Of a stretch of 17,777 bases of DNA, positions 7,201-14,400 are shown piece after piece. A program made the translations under genes and the position numbers. The stretch is from MESE01 sp036675035 (GTDB lineage Bacteria; Pseudomonadota; Gammaproteobacteria; Burkholderiales; Burkholderiaceae_D): the NCBI GenBank assembly GCA_036675035.1, contig JAKFFO010000234.1, forward strand, positions 1 to 17,777, written 5' to 3'. The stretch's first letter is position 1, and each line of letters opens with the position of its first letter. The notes under the pieces were generated by a model that did no database searches, was not told the origin of the DNA, and saw only the letters and a program-made list of their open reading frames with translations.

Positions 7201-8309
7201 GTGCCAAGATCACCCGCGAATATCTGGCTGATCTTGACAAGTACCACTGGTTCGATATTCGGCCAGCGGATGACGATGCCGCCAATGCCTTGGAAGCGAT
7301 CAAGGAATCAATCGCCGAAAAGCGTCACCAGTTCGATCTGGCTTTTGAAGAGAAGCGCAAGAAGCTGACGCAGGGCGATGAGTTGCCGCCGGGCGTACAG
7401 AAAATGGTCAAGGTATATCTGGCCGTGAAACGTCGCCTGCAGCCTGGCGACAAGATGGCCGGCCGCCATGGTAACAAGGGTGTCGTGTCGCGCATCGTTC
7501 CGGTGGAAGACATGCCGTACATGGCGGACGGCACACCTGCCGACATCGTGTTGAATCCGCTTGGCGTGCCATCGCGCATGAACGTCGGTCAGGTTCTGGA
7601 AGTGCATCTGGGTTGGGCCGCCAAAGGCCTCGGTCTGCGTATCGGCGAAATGCTGAAAGTGCAAGCCAAGGCTGCGGAGCTGCGCAAGTTCCTGACGACG
7701 ATCTATAACGAGTCCGGTAAAAAGGAAGACCTCGACAGATTCTCCGATGACGAAGTGCTGGAGCTGGCGAACAACCTGAAGCATGGCGTGCCGTTCGCGA
7801 CACCGGTGTTCGATGGCGCGCATGAGGACGAGATTCGCCGCATGCTTGACCTCGCTTACCCGGATGTAATCGCCAAGCAGCTCGGCATGACGCCATCCAA
7901 GAACCAGGTGACGATGTACGACGGGCGTACCGGTGAAGCGTTCGAGCGTTCGGTGACGGTCGGCTACATGCATGTGTTGAAACTGCACCATCTGGTCGAC
8001 GACAAGATGCATGCACGTTCGACTGGCCCGTATTCGCTGGTTACCCAGCAACCGCTGGGCGGCAAAGCGCAGTTCGGCGGTCAGCGGTTCGGCGAGATGG
8101 AAGTGTGGGCATTGGAAGCATACGGCGCATCGTACGTATTGCAGGAGATGTTGACCGTCAAGTCGGACGACGTGAACGGCAGGACCAAAGTGTACGAAAA
8201 CCTGGTCAAGGGCGATCATGTAATCGACGCCGGCATGCCGGAATCCTTCAATGTGCTGGTGAAGGAAATCCGCTCGCTGGGCATCGATATCGATCTGGAA
8301 CGGGATTAA
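4203..8309 (+). CDS. rpoB: DNA-directed RNA polymerase subunit beta
   Basis: The beta subunit forms one pincer of RNA polymerase core and contributes to the active site and the rifampicin pocket. The product is 1368 residues (E. coli 1342; about 1368 is usual in Burkholderiales). The rifampicin region around 515-545 reads SSQLSQFMDQTNPLSE then ITHKRRVSALGPGG. The positions equivalent to E. coli D516, H526 and S531 (here D522, H532, S537) are the sensitive residues. The active-site segment GDKMAGRHGNKG has its two lysines at 1084 and 1092. I chose the ATG at 4203 over the GTG at 4197 because GGAG at 4194-4197 is the ribosome-binding site and overlaps that GTG, and because MHYSFTEKKR matches the family start. 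It is followed by rpoC after a structured 196-nt gap. Confidence 0.98.
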   Translation: MHYSFTEKKRVRKSFAKRANAHPVPFLLATQLESYLGFLQADKTPPNRKNEGLQSAFTSIFPIVSHNGFARLEFLSYVLGDPPFDVKECQQRGLTFASPLRAKVRLVILDKESPTKPVVKEMKEQEVYMGELPLMTNTGSFVINGTERVIVSQLHRSPGVFFEHDRGKTHSSGKLLFSARIIPYRGSWLDFEFDPKDILFFRVDRRRKMPVTILLKAIGMTVEQILANFFVFDNFTLRSEGAEMEFVAERLRGEVARFDITDKSGKTLVAKDKRINSKHVRDIEAAGIKHISVPEDYLLGRLLAKNIVDADTGEVIANANDELTEELLGRLRDANVSDIQTLYTNDLDQGAYISQTLRMDDTADQMAAKVAIYRMMRPGEPPTEDSVEALFNGLFYNEDRYDLSAVGRMKFNRRIGRDELTGAMTLSNEDVLSVIKILVELRNGRGEVDDIDHLGNRRVRCVGELAENQFRAGLVRVERAVKERLGQAEADNLMPHDLINSKPISAAIREFFGSSQLSQFMDQTNPLSEITHKRRVSALGPGGLTRERAGFEVRDVHPTHYGRVCPIETPEGPNIGLINSLALYARLNEYGFLETPYRKVEGSKTTAQIDYLSAIEEGRYIIAQANATIDDAGRLSDELVSARQAGETILVSPERVQYMDVAPGQVVSVAASLIPFLEHDDANRALMGANMQRQAVPCLRPEKALVGTGIERTVAVDSGTTVQALRGGIVDYIDAGRIVIRVNDDEAAAGEVGVDIYNLIKYTRSNQNTNINQRPIVKVGDRVAKLDVIADGASTDLGELALGQNMLVAFMPWNGYNFEDSILISEKVVADDRYTSIHIEELSVVARDTKLGAEEITRDISNLAENQLARLDESGIVYIGAEVEAGDTLVGKVTPKGETQLTPEEKLLRAIFGEKASDVKDTSLRVPSGMVGTVIDVQVFTREGIVRDKRAQQIIDDELKRYRLDLNDQLRIVEGDAFQRLEKMLIGKVVNGGPKKLAKGAKITREYLADLDKYHWFDIRPADDDAANALEAIKESIAEKRHQFDLAFEEKRKKLTQGDELPPGVQKMVKVYLAVKRRLQPGDKMAGRHGNKGVVSRIVPVEDMPYMADGTPADIVLNPLGVPSRMNVGQVLEVHLGWAAKGLGLRIGEMLKVQAKAAELRKFLTTIYNESGKKEDLDRFSDDEVLELANNLKHGVPFATPVFDGAHEDEIRRMLDLAYPDVIAKQLGMTPSKNQVTMYDGRTGEAFERSVTVGYMHVLKLHHLVDDKMHARSTGPYSLVTQQPLGGKAQFGGQRFGEMEVWALEAYGASYVLQEMLTVKSDDVNGRTKVYENLVKGDHVIDAGMPESFNVLVKEIRSLGIDIDLERD

Positions 8310-8362
8310 CAAGCATCCGCAGTCAGCAGGATTTGGAGTACCAGCGGCAAATTTGCAGTATT

Positions 8363-8461
8363 GGAAGCGCCGGCCCGTGCCCGGTATCGGCGGAACCTTC
8401 TCTTGAAGAGGGGGCTCTCCCGCCGATGCGAACAGGGTCAATGAGCGGGCCGGCGCCTTCC
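8363..8461 (+). other. Large nested hairpin in the rpoB-rpoC gap
   Basis: An outer GC-rich stem of 15 bp, 8363-8377 with 8446-8461, is perfect except for one bulged C in the 3' arm. It encloses a second stem of 10 bp, 8384-8393 with 8420-8429 (one G-U). That stem encloses a smaller one, CCTTCTC/GAGGGGG (8396-8402 with 8408-8414, two G-U). A T-run of six (8479-8484) follows 17 nt after the outer stem. That is too distant for a standard terminator, and rpoC must still be transcribed. It may be an RNA-processing or stability element, a dispersed repeat, or an attenuator. E. coli has only a short rpoB-rpoC gap. Confidence 0.65.
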
Positions 8462-8505
8462 GCGTTATACATCAAGCGTTTTTTCACGCCAACCTGGAGT
8501 GATAC

Positions 8506-11500
8506 ATGAAAGCACTGCTCGATCTATTCAAGCAAGTTCAGCAAAATGAACAATTCGACGCGATCAAGATTGGCCTCGCGTCGCCCGAAAAAATCCGTTC
8601 CTGGTCCTACGGCGAAGTCAAGAAGCCGGAAACCATCAACTATCGGACCTTCAAGCCAGAGCGCGACGGCTTGTTCTGTGCCAAGATTTTCGGCCCGATC
8701 AAGGACTACGAATGCCTGTGCGGCAAATACAAGCGCCTGAAGCATCGCGGCGTCATTTGTGAAAAATGCGGCGTTGAGGTCACGCTGGCCAAGGTGCGCC
8801 GCGAGCGCATGGGGCATATTGAACTCGCGTCTCCGACCGCGCATATCTGGTTTCTGAAATCGCTGCCATCGCGCCTCGGCATGGTGCTCGACATGACCTT
8901 GCGCGATATTGAACGCGTTTTGTATTTCGAAGCCTACGTCGTGACCGATCCCGGCATGACGCCGCTGAAGAAGTGCCAGATCATGTCGGAAGACGATTAC
9001 GCCGCCAAGTATGAAGAATTCGGCGACGACTTCACCGCATTCATGGGCGCCGAAGGCATTCGTGAATTGCTGCGCTCCATCGACATCGATCGCGATGCAG
9101 AAATGCTGCGTCAAGAGCTGAAGGACTCCAAGTCTGAAGCCAAGATCAAGAAATATGCGAAGCGCCTGAAGGTGCTTGAGGCATTCCAGCGTTCCGGCAT
9201 CAAGCCGGACTGGATGATCATGGAAGTGCTGCCGGTTCTGCCGCCGGAATTGCGTCCACTGGTCCCGCTGGATGGCGGCCGCTTTGCAACCTCCGATCTG
9301 AACGATCTGTATCGCCGCGTCATCAACCGCAACAATCGCTTGAAGCGCTTGATGGAATTGCGTGCGCCGGAAATCATTACGCGCAATGAAAAGCGCATGT
9401 TGCAGGAAGCGGTCGACTCACTGCTCGACAATGGCCGCCGCGGCAAGGCAATGACCGGCGCCAACAAGCGTCCATTGAAGTCCTTGGCCGAAATGATCAA
9501 GGGAAAGGGCGGTCGTTTCCGTCAAAACCTGTTGGGCAAGCGTGTCGACTACTCCGGCCGTTCCGTGATCGTGGTGGGTCCGCAGCTGAAATTGCATCAG
9601 TGCGGTTTGCCGAAACTGATGGCACTCGAATTGTTCAAGCCGTTCATTTTCAACAAGCTTGAACTGATGGGCTTGGCGACCACCATCAAGGCCGCCAAGA
9701 AACTGGTCGAGATCCAAGAGCCAGTGGTCTGGGACATCCTGGAAGACGTGATCCGCGAACATCCGGTCATGTTGAACCGTGCGCCGACCTTGCATCGCCT
9801 TGGAATTCAGGCGTTTGAGCCGGTCCTGATCGAAGGCAAGGCGATCCAGCTTCATCCGCTGGTGTGCGCGGCATTCAACGCCGACTTCGACGGTGACCAG
9901 ATGGCTGTTCACGTGCCGCTGTCGGTTGAAGCGCAGATGGAAGCGCGTACCCTGATGCTGGCTTCGAACAACATCCTGTTCCCGTCGAACGGCGAGCCGT
10001 CGATCGTGCCGTCGCAAGATATCGTGCTCGGCCTTTACTACGCTACCCGCGAAAAAATCAATGGCAAGAACGAGGGCATGATTTTCCCGGATGTTTCGGA
10101 AGTGATCCGCGCATACGACAACAAGGAAGTCGAGCTGACGACTCGCATTACCGTACGCATCACCGAGTATCCGAAAGATCTCGAAAGCGGCGAATTCGTC
10201 AAGACGATCAATCGCTACGAGACCACGGTCGGCCGCGCGATTCTGTCCGAAATCCTTCCAAAGGGACTGCCTTTCAGTGTGCTGAACCGCGCGTTGAAGA
10301 AGAAGGAAATCTCAAAGTTGATCAACACTTCGTTCCGCAAATGCGGTTTGCGTGCGACGGTAGTCTTCGCCGATCAATTGATGCAATCCGGCTTCCGCCT
10401 CGCGACACGCGCCGGTATTTCGATTTGCGTGGACGACATGCTGGTGCCGCCGCAAAAGGCCACCATCATTTCGACCGCCGAACACGAAGTGAAACAGATC
10501 GAGCAGCAATATTCGTCCGGTTTGGTCACCGCAGGCGAGCGTTACAACAAGGTAGTGGACATCTGGGGCAAGGCCGGCGACGAAGTCGGCAAGGCGATGA
10601 TGGATCAGCTCAAGGTGGAAGCAGTCACCAAGCGCGACGGTACTCAGTCGACCCAGGAATCGTTCAACGCGATTTACATGATGGCCGACTCAGGTGCGCG
10701 CGGTTCAGCGGCACAGATTCGCCAGTTGGCGGGTATGCGCGGCCTGATGGCCAAGCCGGATGGCTCGATCATCGAGACGCCGATTACCGCGAACTTCCGC
10801 GAAGGTCTGAACGTGCTGCAGTACTTTATTTCGACCCACGGTGCACGTAAGGGTCTGGCCGATACTGCACTGAAGACTGCGAACTCGGGATATCTGACCC
10901 GCCGTCTGGTCGACGTAACCCAGGATCTGGTGGTAATCGAAGACGACTGCGGCACAGCCAATGGCGCATCGATGAAAGCGCTGGTCGAGGGTGGTGAAGT
11001 GATCGAAGCGTTGCGCGATCGTATCCTTGGTCGCGTCGCTGCCAATGACATCATCAATCCGGAGACGCAAGCTACGTTGTTCGAAGCCGGCACGCTGCTC
11101 GATGAAGATGCAGTAGAAGAGATCGAACGTCTGGGCATTGACGAGGTGAAGGTCCGCACACCGCTGACCTGCGACACTCGTTATGGTTTGTGCGGCATGT
11201 GCTATGGCCGCGATCTGGGGCGTGGCGTGTTGGTCAACGCTGGCGAGGCGGTTGGCGTCATTGCGGCGCAATCGATCGGTGAACCGGGCACGCAGTTGAC
11301 GATGCGTACTTTCCACATCGGTGGTGCGGCGTCCCGTGCGGCAGTGGCTTCATCGGTTGAAGCCAAGTCCAACGGCACCGTTCGTTTTACCGCGACAATG
11401 CGTTATGTCACAAATGGGAAGGGCGGTCAGATCGTCATTTCCCGTTCGGGCGAGGTGCTGATTACCGACGACCATGGCCGCGAGCGCGAGCGCCACAAAG

Positions 11501-12741
11501 TGCCGTACGGCGCAACGCTGCTGGTCAAGGATGGCATGGGCATCAAGGCCGGTACCGCGCTGGCGACATGGGATCCGCTGACACGACCGATCATTACCGA
11601 ATACACCGGTACGGTGAAGTTCGAGAACGTGGAAGAAGGTTCGACCGTCGCCAAGCAAATTGACGAGGTGACCGGGCTGTCGACGTTGGTGGTTATCGAT
11701 GCGAAGCGCCGTGGATCAGTCACGAAAACGCTGCGCCCGCAAGTCAAGCTGCTAAACGAGCAAGGCGAAGAAGTCAAGATTGCGGGCACTGAACACGCCG
11801 TGACAATCGGCTTCCAGGTCGGTGCGCTGATCACCGTGAAAGACGGTCAGCAGGTAACCGTAGGCGAAGTGCTGGCACGTATCCCGACCGAGTCGCAGAA
11901 GACACGTGATATCACCGGTGGTCTGCCGCGTGTGGCCGAATTGTTCGAGGCCCGTTCCCCGAAAGATGCCGGCATGCTGGCGGAAGTCACCGGTACGGTT
12001 GCATTCGGCAAAGAGACCAAGGGCAAGCAGCGTCTCGAAATCACCGACATGGACGGCAACAAGCACGAATTCCTGATTACCAAGGACAAGCAAGTGCTGG
12101 TGCATGACGGCCAGGTGGTCAACAAGGGCGAGATGATTGTGGACGGCCCGGCCGATCCTCAGGACATCCTGCGTTTGTTGGGTATCGAAGCACTCGCGCG
12201 CTACATCGTCGATGAAGTGCAGGACGTGTACCGTTTGCAAGGCGTGAAGATCAATGACAAGCACATTGAAGTGATCGTGCGTCAGATGCTGCGCCGCGTT
12301 CAGGTGGTCGATGCCGGCGATGCCAATTACATCACCGGTGAACAAGTCGAGCGTTCCGAGTTGCTGGATGAGAACGATCGCGTAGTGGCAGCCGGAAAGA
12401 TTCCGGCAACATACGAGAACGTGTTGCTCGGCATTACCAAGGCATCGTTGTCGACCGACTCGTTTATCTCTGCGGCGTCGTTCCAGGAAACCACGCGTGT
12501 GTTGACCGAAGCTGCGATCATGGGCAAGCGCGATGGACTCCGTGGACTGAAAGAAAACGTCATCGTGGGCCGCTTGATTCCCGCCGGTACCGGTCTCGCA
12601 TTCCATCGCGCCCGCAAAGAGAAGGAGTCGTGGGAAGCAGAAGAACGTACCGCTCTTTTGCAATCCGAGCGAGCAGCGCGAGCCGCTGAAATAGAGAAAG
12701 AAATGACGGAGACTTCCGGCAATCCGGATAGCGAAGCGTAA
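8506..12741 (+). CDS. rpoC: DNA-directed RNA polymerase subunit beta'
   Basis: Beta' carries the catalytic magnesium site and most of the DNA-binding clamp of RNA polymerase. The product is 1411 residues (E. coli 1407). The first zinc site is C70, C72, C85 and C88 (CLCGKYKRLKHRGVICEKCG). The catalytic motif NADFDGD has its aspartates at 460, 462 and 464, the same numbers as in E. coli. The second zinc site is C815, C889, C896 and C899. The bridge helix and trigger-loop region contain SGARGSAAQIRQLAGMRG and TANSGYLTRRLVDV. The C-terminus holds GRLIPAGTGLAFHR and then an acidic tail. GGAG at 8496-8499 lies six bases before ATG. A strong terminator starts 22 nt after the stop, so this ends the secE-rpoC block. 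Confidence 0.99.
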   Translation: MKALLDLFKQVQQNEQFDAIKIGLASPEKIRSWSYGEVKKPETINYRTFKPERDGLFCAKIFGPIKDYECLCGKYKRLKHRGVICEKCGVEVTLAKVRRERMGHIELASPTAHIWFLKSLPSRLGMVLDMTLRDIERVLYFEAYVVTDPGMTPLKKCQIMSEDDYAAKYEEFGDDFTAFMGAEGIRELLRSIDIDRDAEMLRQELKDSKSEAKIKKYAKRLKVLEAFQRSGIKPDWMIMEVLPVLPPELRPLVPLDGGRFATSDLNDLYRRVINRNNRLKRLMELRAPEIITRNEKRMLQEAVDSLLDNGRRGKAMTGANKRPLKSLAEMIKGKGGRFRQNLLGKRVDYSGRSVIVVGPQLKLHQCGLPKLMALELFKPFIFNKLELMGLATTIKAAKKLVEIQEPVVWDILEDVIREHPVMLNRAPTLHRLGIQAFEPVLIEGKAIQLHPLVCAAFNADFDGDQMAVHVPLSVEAQMEARTLMLASNNILFPSNGEPSIVPSQDIVLGLYYATREKINGKNEGMIFPDVSEVIRAYDNKEVELTTRITVRITEYPKDLESGEFVKTINRYETTVGRAILSEILPKGLPFSVLNRALKKKEISKLINTSFRKCGLRATVVFADQLMQSGFRLATRAGISICVDDMLVPPQKATIISTAEHEVKQIEQQYSSGLVTAGERYNKVVDIWGKAGDEVGKAMMDQLKVEAVTKRDGTQSTQESFNAIYMMADSGARGSAAQIRQLAGMRGLMAKPDGSIIETPITANFREGLNVLQYFISTHGARKGLADTALKTANSGYLTRRLVDVTQDLVVIEDDCGTANGASMKALVEGGEVIEALRDRILGRVAANDIINPETQATLFEAGTLLDEDAVEEIERLGIDEVKVRTPLTCDTRYGLCGMCYGRDLGRGVLVNAGEAVGVIAAQSIGEPGTQLTMRTFHIGGAASRAAVASSVEAKSNGTVRFTATMRYVTNGKGGQIVISRSGEVLITDDHGRERERHKVPYGATLLVKDGMGIKAGTALATWDPLTRPIITEYTGTVKFENVEEGSTVAKQIDEVTGLSTLVVIDAKRRGSVTKTLRPQVKLLNEQGEEVKIAGTEHAVTIGFQVGALITVKDGQQVTVGEVLARIPTESQKTRDITGGLPRVAELFEARSPKDAGMLAEVTGTVAFGKETKGKQRLEITDMDGNKHEFLITKDKQVLVHDGQVVNKGEMIVDGPADPQDILRLLGIEALARYIVDEVQDVYRLQGVKINDKHIEVIVRQMLRRVQVVDAGDANYITGEQVERSELLDENDRVVAAGKIPATYENVLLGITKASLSTDSFISAASFQETTRVLTEAAIMGKRDGLRGLKENVIVGRLIPAGTGLAFHRARKEKESWEAEERTALLQSERAARAAEIEKEMTETSGNPDSEA

Positions 12742-12763
12742 CTTCAGAAAATCGCAGAACTTG

Positions 12764-12800
12764 ACGGCCTTCGGGGGTACCCTCGGAGGCCGTTTTTTGT
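12764..12800 (+). terminator. Rho-independent terminator after rpoC
   Basis: ACGGCCTTCGGGG (12764-12776) pairs with CCTCGGAGGCCGT (12781-12793) in a 13-bp stem with two G-U pairs and the loop GTAC. It is followed directly by a run of six T (12793-12798). This is a textbook intrinsic terminator, located where the rpl-rpoBC transcript should end. Confidence 0.93.
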
Positions 12801-13064
12801 TGCGGAAGTCTGAAACGAGCAAGTTCCTATTCCTGTTCCTCTTCAAGACTGACTCCTGAATTGCAGGAAAGTAGCGTCGATGTGAGCGCGCGCTCCGACA
12901 AAAAAGAGCGATAGCCGGCACGCCAAAGAACGACTACCAAAAACCTCCAGTTGCGTCAGTTCAATGCAATGGAGACGAAAAATGTGATAGAGCCAGCGTC
13001 GCATGCGTGAGGCATTACGTATGCTTCTTTTATATGCGAAACACCAGCGAAGAGTTAACTACAG
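12801..13064 (+). other. Gap between the rpoC terminator and the str promoter, no gene seen
   Basis: No open frame with a ribosome-binding site or family resemblance is visible on either strand. The only small structures are three tandem TTCCTN hexamers at 12824-12841 and a 5-bp hairpin TCCTG/CAGGA (12854-12858 with 12864-12868). The region appears to separate two transcription units. Confidence 0.6.
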
Positions 13065-13093
13065 TTGACGGCAATACCCGTGAAGGATATACT
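13065..13093 (+). promoter_or_regulatory. Sigma70 promoter of the rpsL-rpsG-fusA-tuf operon
   Basis: TTGACG (13065-13070) and TATACT (13088-13093) are separated by exactly 17 bp, each differing from consensus at one position. Transcription would start near 13100 and give a leader of about 185 nt before rpsL. The rpoC terminator lies about 265 bp upstream, so this is the expected main promoter of the str operon. GC-rich bases (CGCG) follow the -10 directly, reminiscent of a discriminator at growth-rate-controlled promoters; that last point is inference. Confidence 0.85.
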
Positions 13094-13099
13094 CGCGAG

Positions 13100-13284
13100 T
13101 TCTCGAATTTAGGCTCTTTCGGGCTTAAGCGTTCTTTGGTCTGCTCTTCGCTCCCTCCGACGCTTAATTCCCTATTGCCGAATCGAACTGCGTAATTTTC
13201 GTGCGCAAACTGTATTGTTTCGTTCCCGGACAACCGATTTCGGGTTTGTATTATTAATGTCGTAATTTTGTTGGATTTAGACCG
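13100..13284 (+). promoter_or_regulatory. 5' untranslated leader of the str operon
   Basis: The leader of about 185 nt contains a long-range hairpin. TTAAGCG (13125-13131) pairs with CGCTTAA (13161-13167), and GGG (13121-13123) with CCC (13170-13172) across a small internal loop, around a 29-nt pyrimidine-rich loop. The ribosome-binding site for rpsL is weak, GGA at 13273-13275 nine bases before ATG. Short open frames cross the leader in both directions but lack support. A function in S12 or growth control is possible but not shown. Confidence 0.45.
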
Positions 13285-13668
13285 ATGCCAACCATCAATC
13301 AATTGATTCGCCAGCCGCGTGTTTCAGCGCGCGTCAAGAGCAAGTCGCCGGCGCTGGAAAACAGCCCGCAGAAGCGCGGTGTATGTACCCGTGTCTATAC
13401 CACCACTCCGAAAAAGCCTAACTCGGCGCTTCGTAAGGTCGCCAAGGTGCGTCTGACTAACGGTTTCGAAGTCATTTCGTATATCGGTGGTGAGGGGCAT
13501 AACCTGCAAGAGCATAGTGTCGTGTTGTTGCGCGGCGGCCGTGTGAAAGACTTGCCGGGTGTGCGTTATCACATGGTACGTGGCGCCCTCGATACTCAAG
13601 GTGTAAAAGACCGTAAGCAGGCGCGCTCGAAGTATGGTGCAAAACGCGCCAAGGCTGCCAAAAAGTAA
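13285..13668 (+). CDS. rpsL: 30S ribosomal protein S12
   Basis: S12 lies at the decoding centre of the small subunit and controls accuracy. The product is 127 residues (E. coli 124), with extra residues in the basic C-terminal tail ending AKRAKAAKK. TTPKKPNSALRK at about 40-51 and GGRVKDLPGVRYH at 84-96 are the two loops where streptomycin-resistance changes fall. The lysines (K43, K44 and K88 counting Met) and P91 are the sensitive forms, and D89 is the aspartate that is methylthiolated in many bacteria. It is the first gene of the str operon, followed by a structured gap to rpsG. Confidence 0.98.
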   Translation: MPTINQLIRQPRVSARVKSKSPALENSPQKRGVCTRVYTTTPKKPNSALRKVAKVRLTNGFEVISYIGGEGHNLQEHSVVLLRGGRVKDLPGVRYHMVRGALDTQGVKDRKQARSKYGAKRAKAAKK

Positions 13669-13675
13669 TAATGGT

Positions 13676-13722
13676 ATTCCGCTGCAGATGAGCGGAATGG
13701 GAGTCGGCCTCTGACAGGCCGA
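13676..13722 (+). promoter_or_regulatory. Two tandem hairpins between rpsL and rpsG, candidate S7 operator
   Basis: ATTCCGCT (13676-13683) pairs perfectly with AGCGGAAT (13691-13698), with a 7-nt loop. TCGGCCT (13704-13710) pairs perfectly with AGGCCGA (13716-13722), with loop CTGAC. Neither has a T-run. A palindrome GGCCGGCC at 13742-13749 could compete for the second stem. In E. coli, S7 represses the str operon by binding the rpsL-rpsG intercistronic RNA, so the location fits a translational operator. The match is positional; I did not recognise the E. coli S7-site sequence. Confidence 0.5.
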
Positions 13723-13802
13723 GTAAGTGGTTGGTCAGAATGGCCGGCCGCGAGCGCATAAGCAAATGCAGTGCGCTCAACTGAAGATTGAAAGGAATTG
13801 AA

Positions 13803-14273
13803 ATGCCACGTCGTCGTGAAGTCCCCAAGCGGGAAATTCTGCCAGATCCGAAATACGGTAACGTTGATGTTGCCAAGTTTGTTAACGTGCTGATGCTGTC
13901 CGGTAAAAAATCGGTCGCCGAGAACATCATCTACGGTGCCTTCGAGCACATTCAGACCAAGTCGGGCAAGGACCCTCTCGAAGTATTCGTTGCTGCAATC
14001 AATAATTGCAAGCCGATGGTTGAAGTCAAATCGCGGCGCGTCGGTGGTGCGAACTACCAGGTGCCCGTCGAAGTTCGCCCGGTCCGACGCATGGCGTTGT
14101 CCATGCGCTGGTTGCGTGAAGCGGCCAACAAGCGCAGCGAAAAATCGATGCCGCAACGCCTTGGCGGCGAATTGCTGGAGGCTGCAGAAAGCCGCGGCGG
14201 CGCAATGAAAAAACGCGACGAAGTGCATCGTATGGCGGAAGCGAACAAGGCGTTTTCGCACTTCCGCTTCTAA
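13803..14273 (+). CDS. rpsG: 30S ribosomal protein S7
   Basis: S7 is a primary 16S rRNA-binding protein that starts assembly of the 30S head and contacts tRNA in the E site. The 156-residue product begins MPRRREVPKREILPDPKYG and contains GKKSVAENIIYGAFE and VEVRPVRRMALSMRWL, all typical, and ends HFRF. I chose the ATG at 13803 over the in-frame ATG at 13788 because AAAGGAA (13791-13797) is placed correctly for it and the family starts with PRRR. The tandem hairpins upstream may allow repression by its own product. Confidence 0.98.
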   Translation: MPRRREVPKREILPDPKYGNVDVAKFVNVLMLSGKKSVAENIIYGAFEHIQTKSGKDPLEVFVAAINNCKPMVEVKSRRVGGANYQVPVEVRPVRRMALSMRWLREAANKRSEKSMPQRLGGELLEAAESRGGAMKKRDEVHRMAEANKAFSHFRF

Positions 14274-14400
14274 TAGATTGGACTGGGGGCGGTCGCGCTT
14301 GCGGCGGCACTCATTCACCTGTGTAATTTGTTCGAGGCCGGGCACATTTTTTTAAAAAATGGCGCTCGGTTTTGTTCATTAAAACGAATTAGGATTAATC
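14274..14400 (+). other. rpsG-fusA gap with an A/T palindrome
   Basis: This 127-nt gap has no gene. A symmetric run CATTTTTTTAAAAAATG (14345-14361) can form an A/U hairpin flanked by a partial GC pairing (about 14338-14343 with 14365-14370). A stem that is A-U at its tip would be weak. The fusA ribosome-binding site AGGA is at 14391-14394, six bases before ATG. Confidence 0.4.

Noticed and set aside
12824..12841. Three TTCCTN hexamers as a possible tandem repeat locus
   Set aside because: Only three copies with the last base varying. Too short to call a repeat of interest.
11752..12921. Minus-strand open frame of 389 codons opposite the end of rpoC and its terminator
   Set aside because: It is a shadow of rpoC and would run through the terminator hairpin. 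The translation is rich in His, Gln and Phe, as expected for an antisense frame.
13007..13302. Short open frames crossing the str promoter and leader (62 codons at 13007-13195 plus strand, 90 codons at 13030-13302 minus strand)
   Set aside because: They overlap the promoter hexamers and the rpsL leader, lack ribosome-binding sites and look like no known protein.
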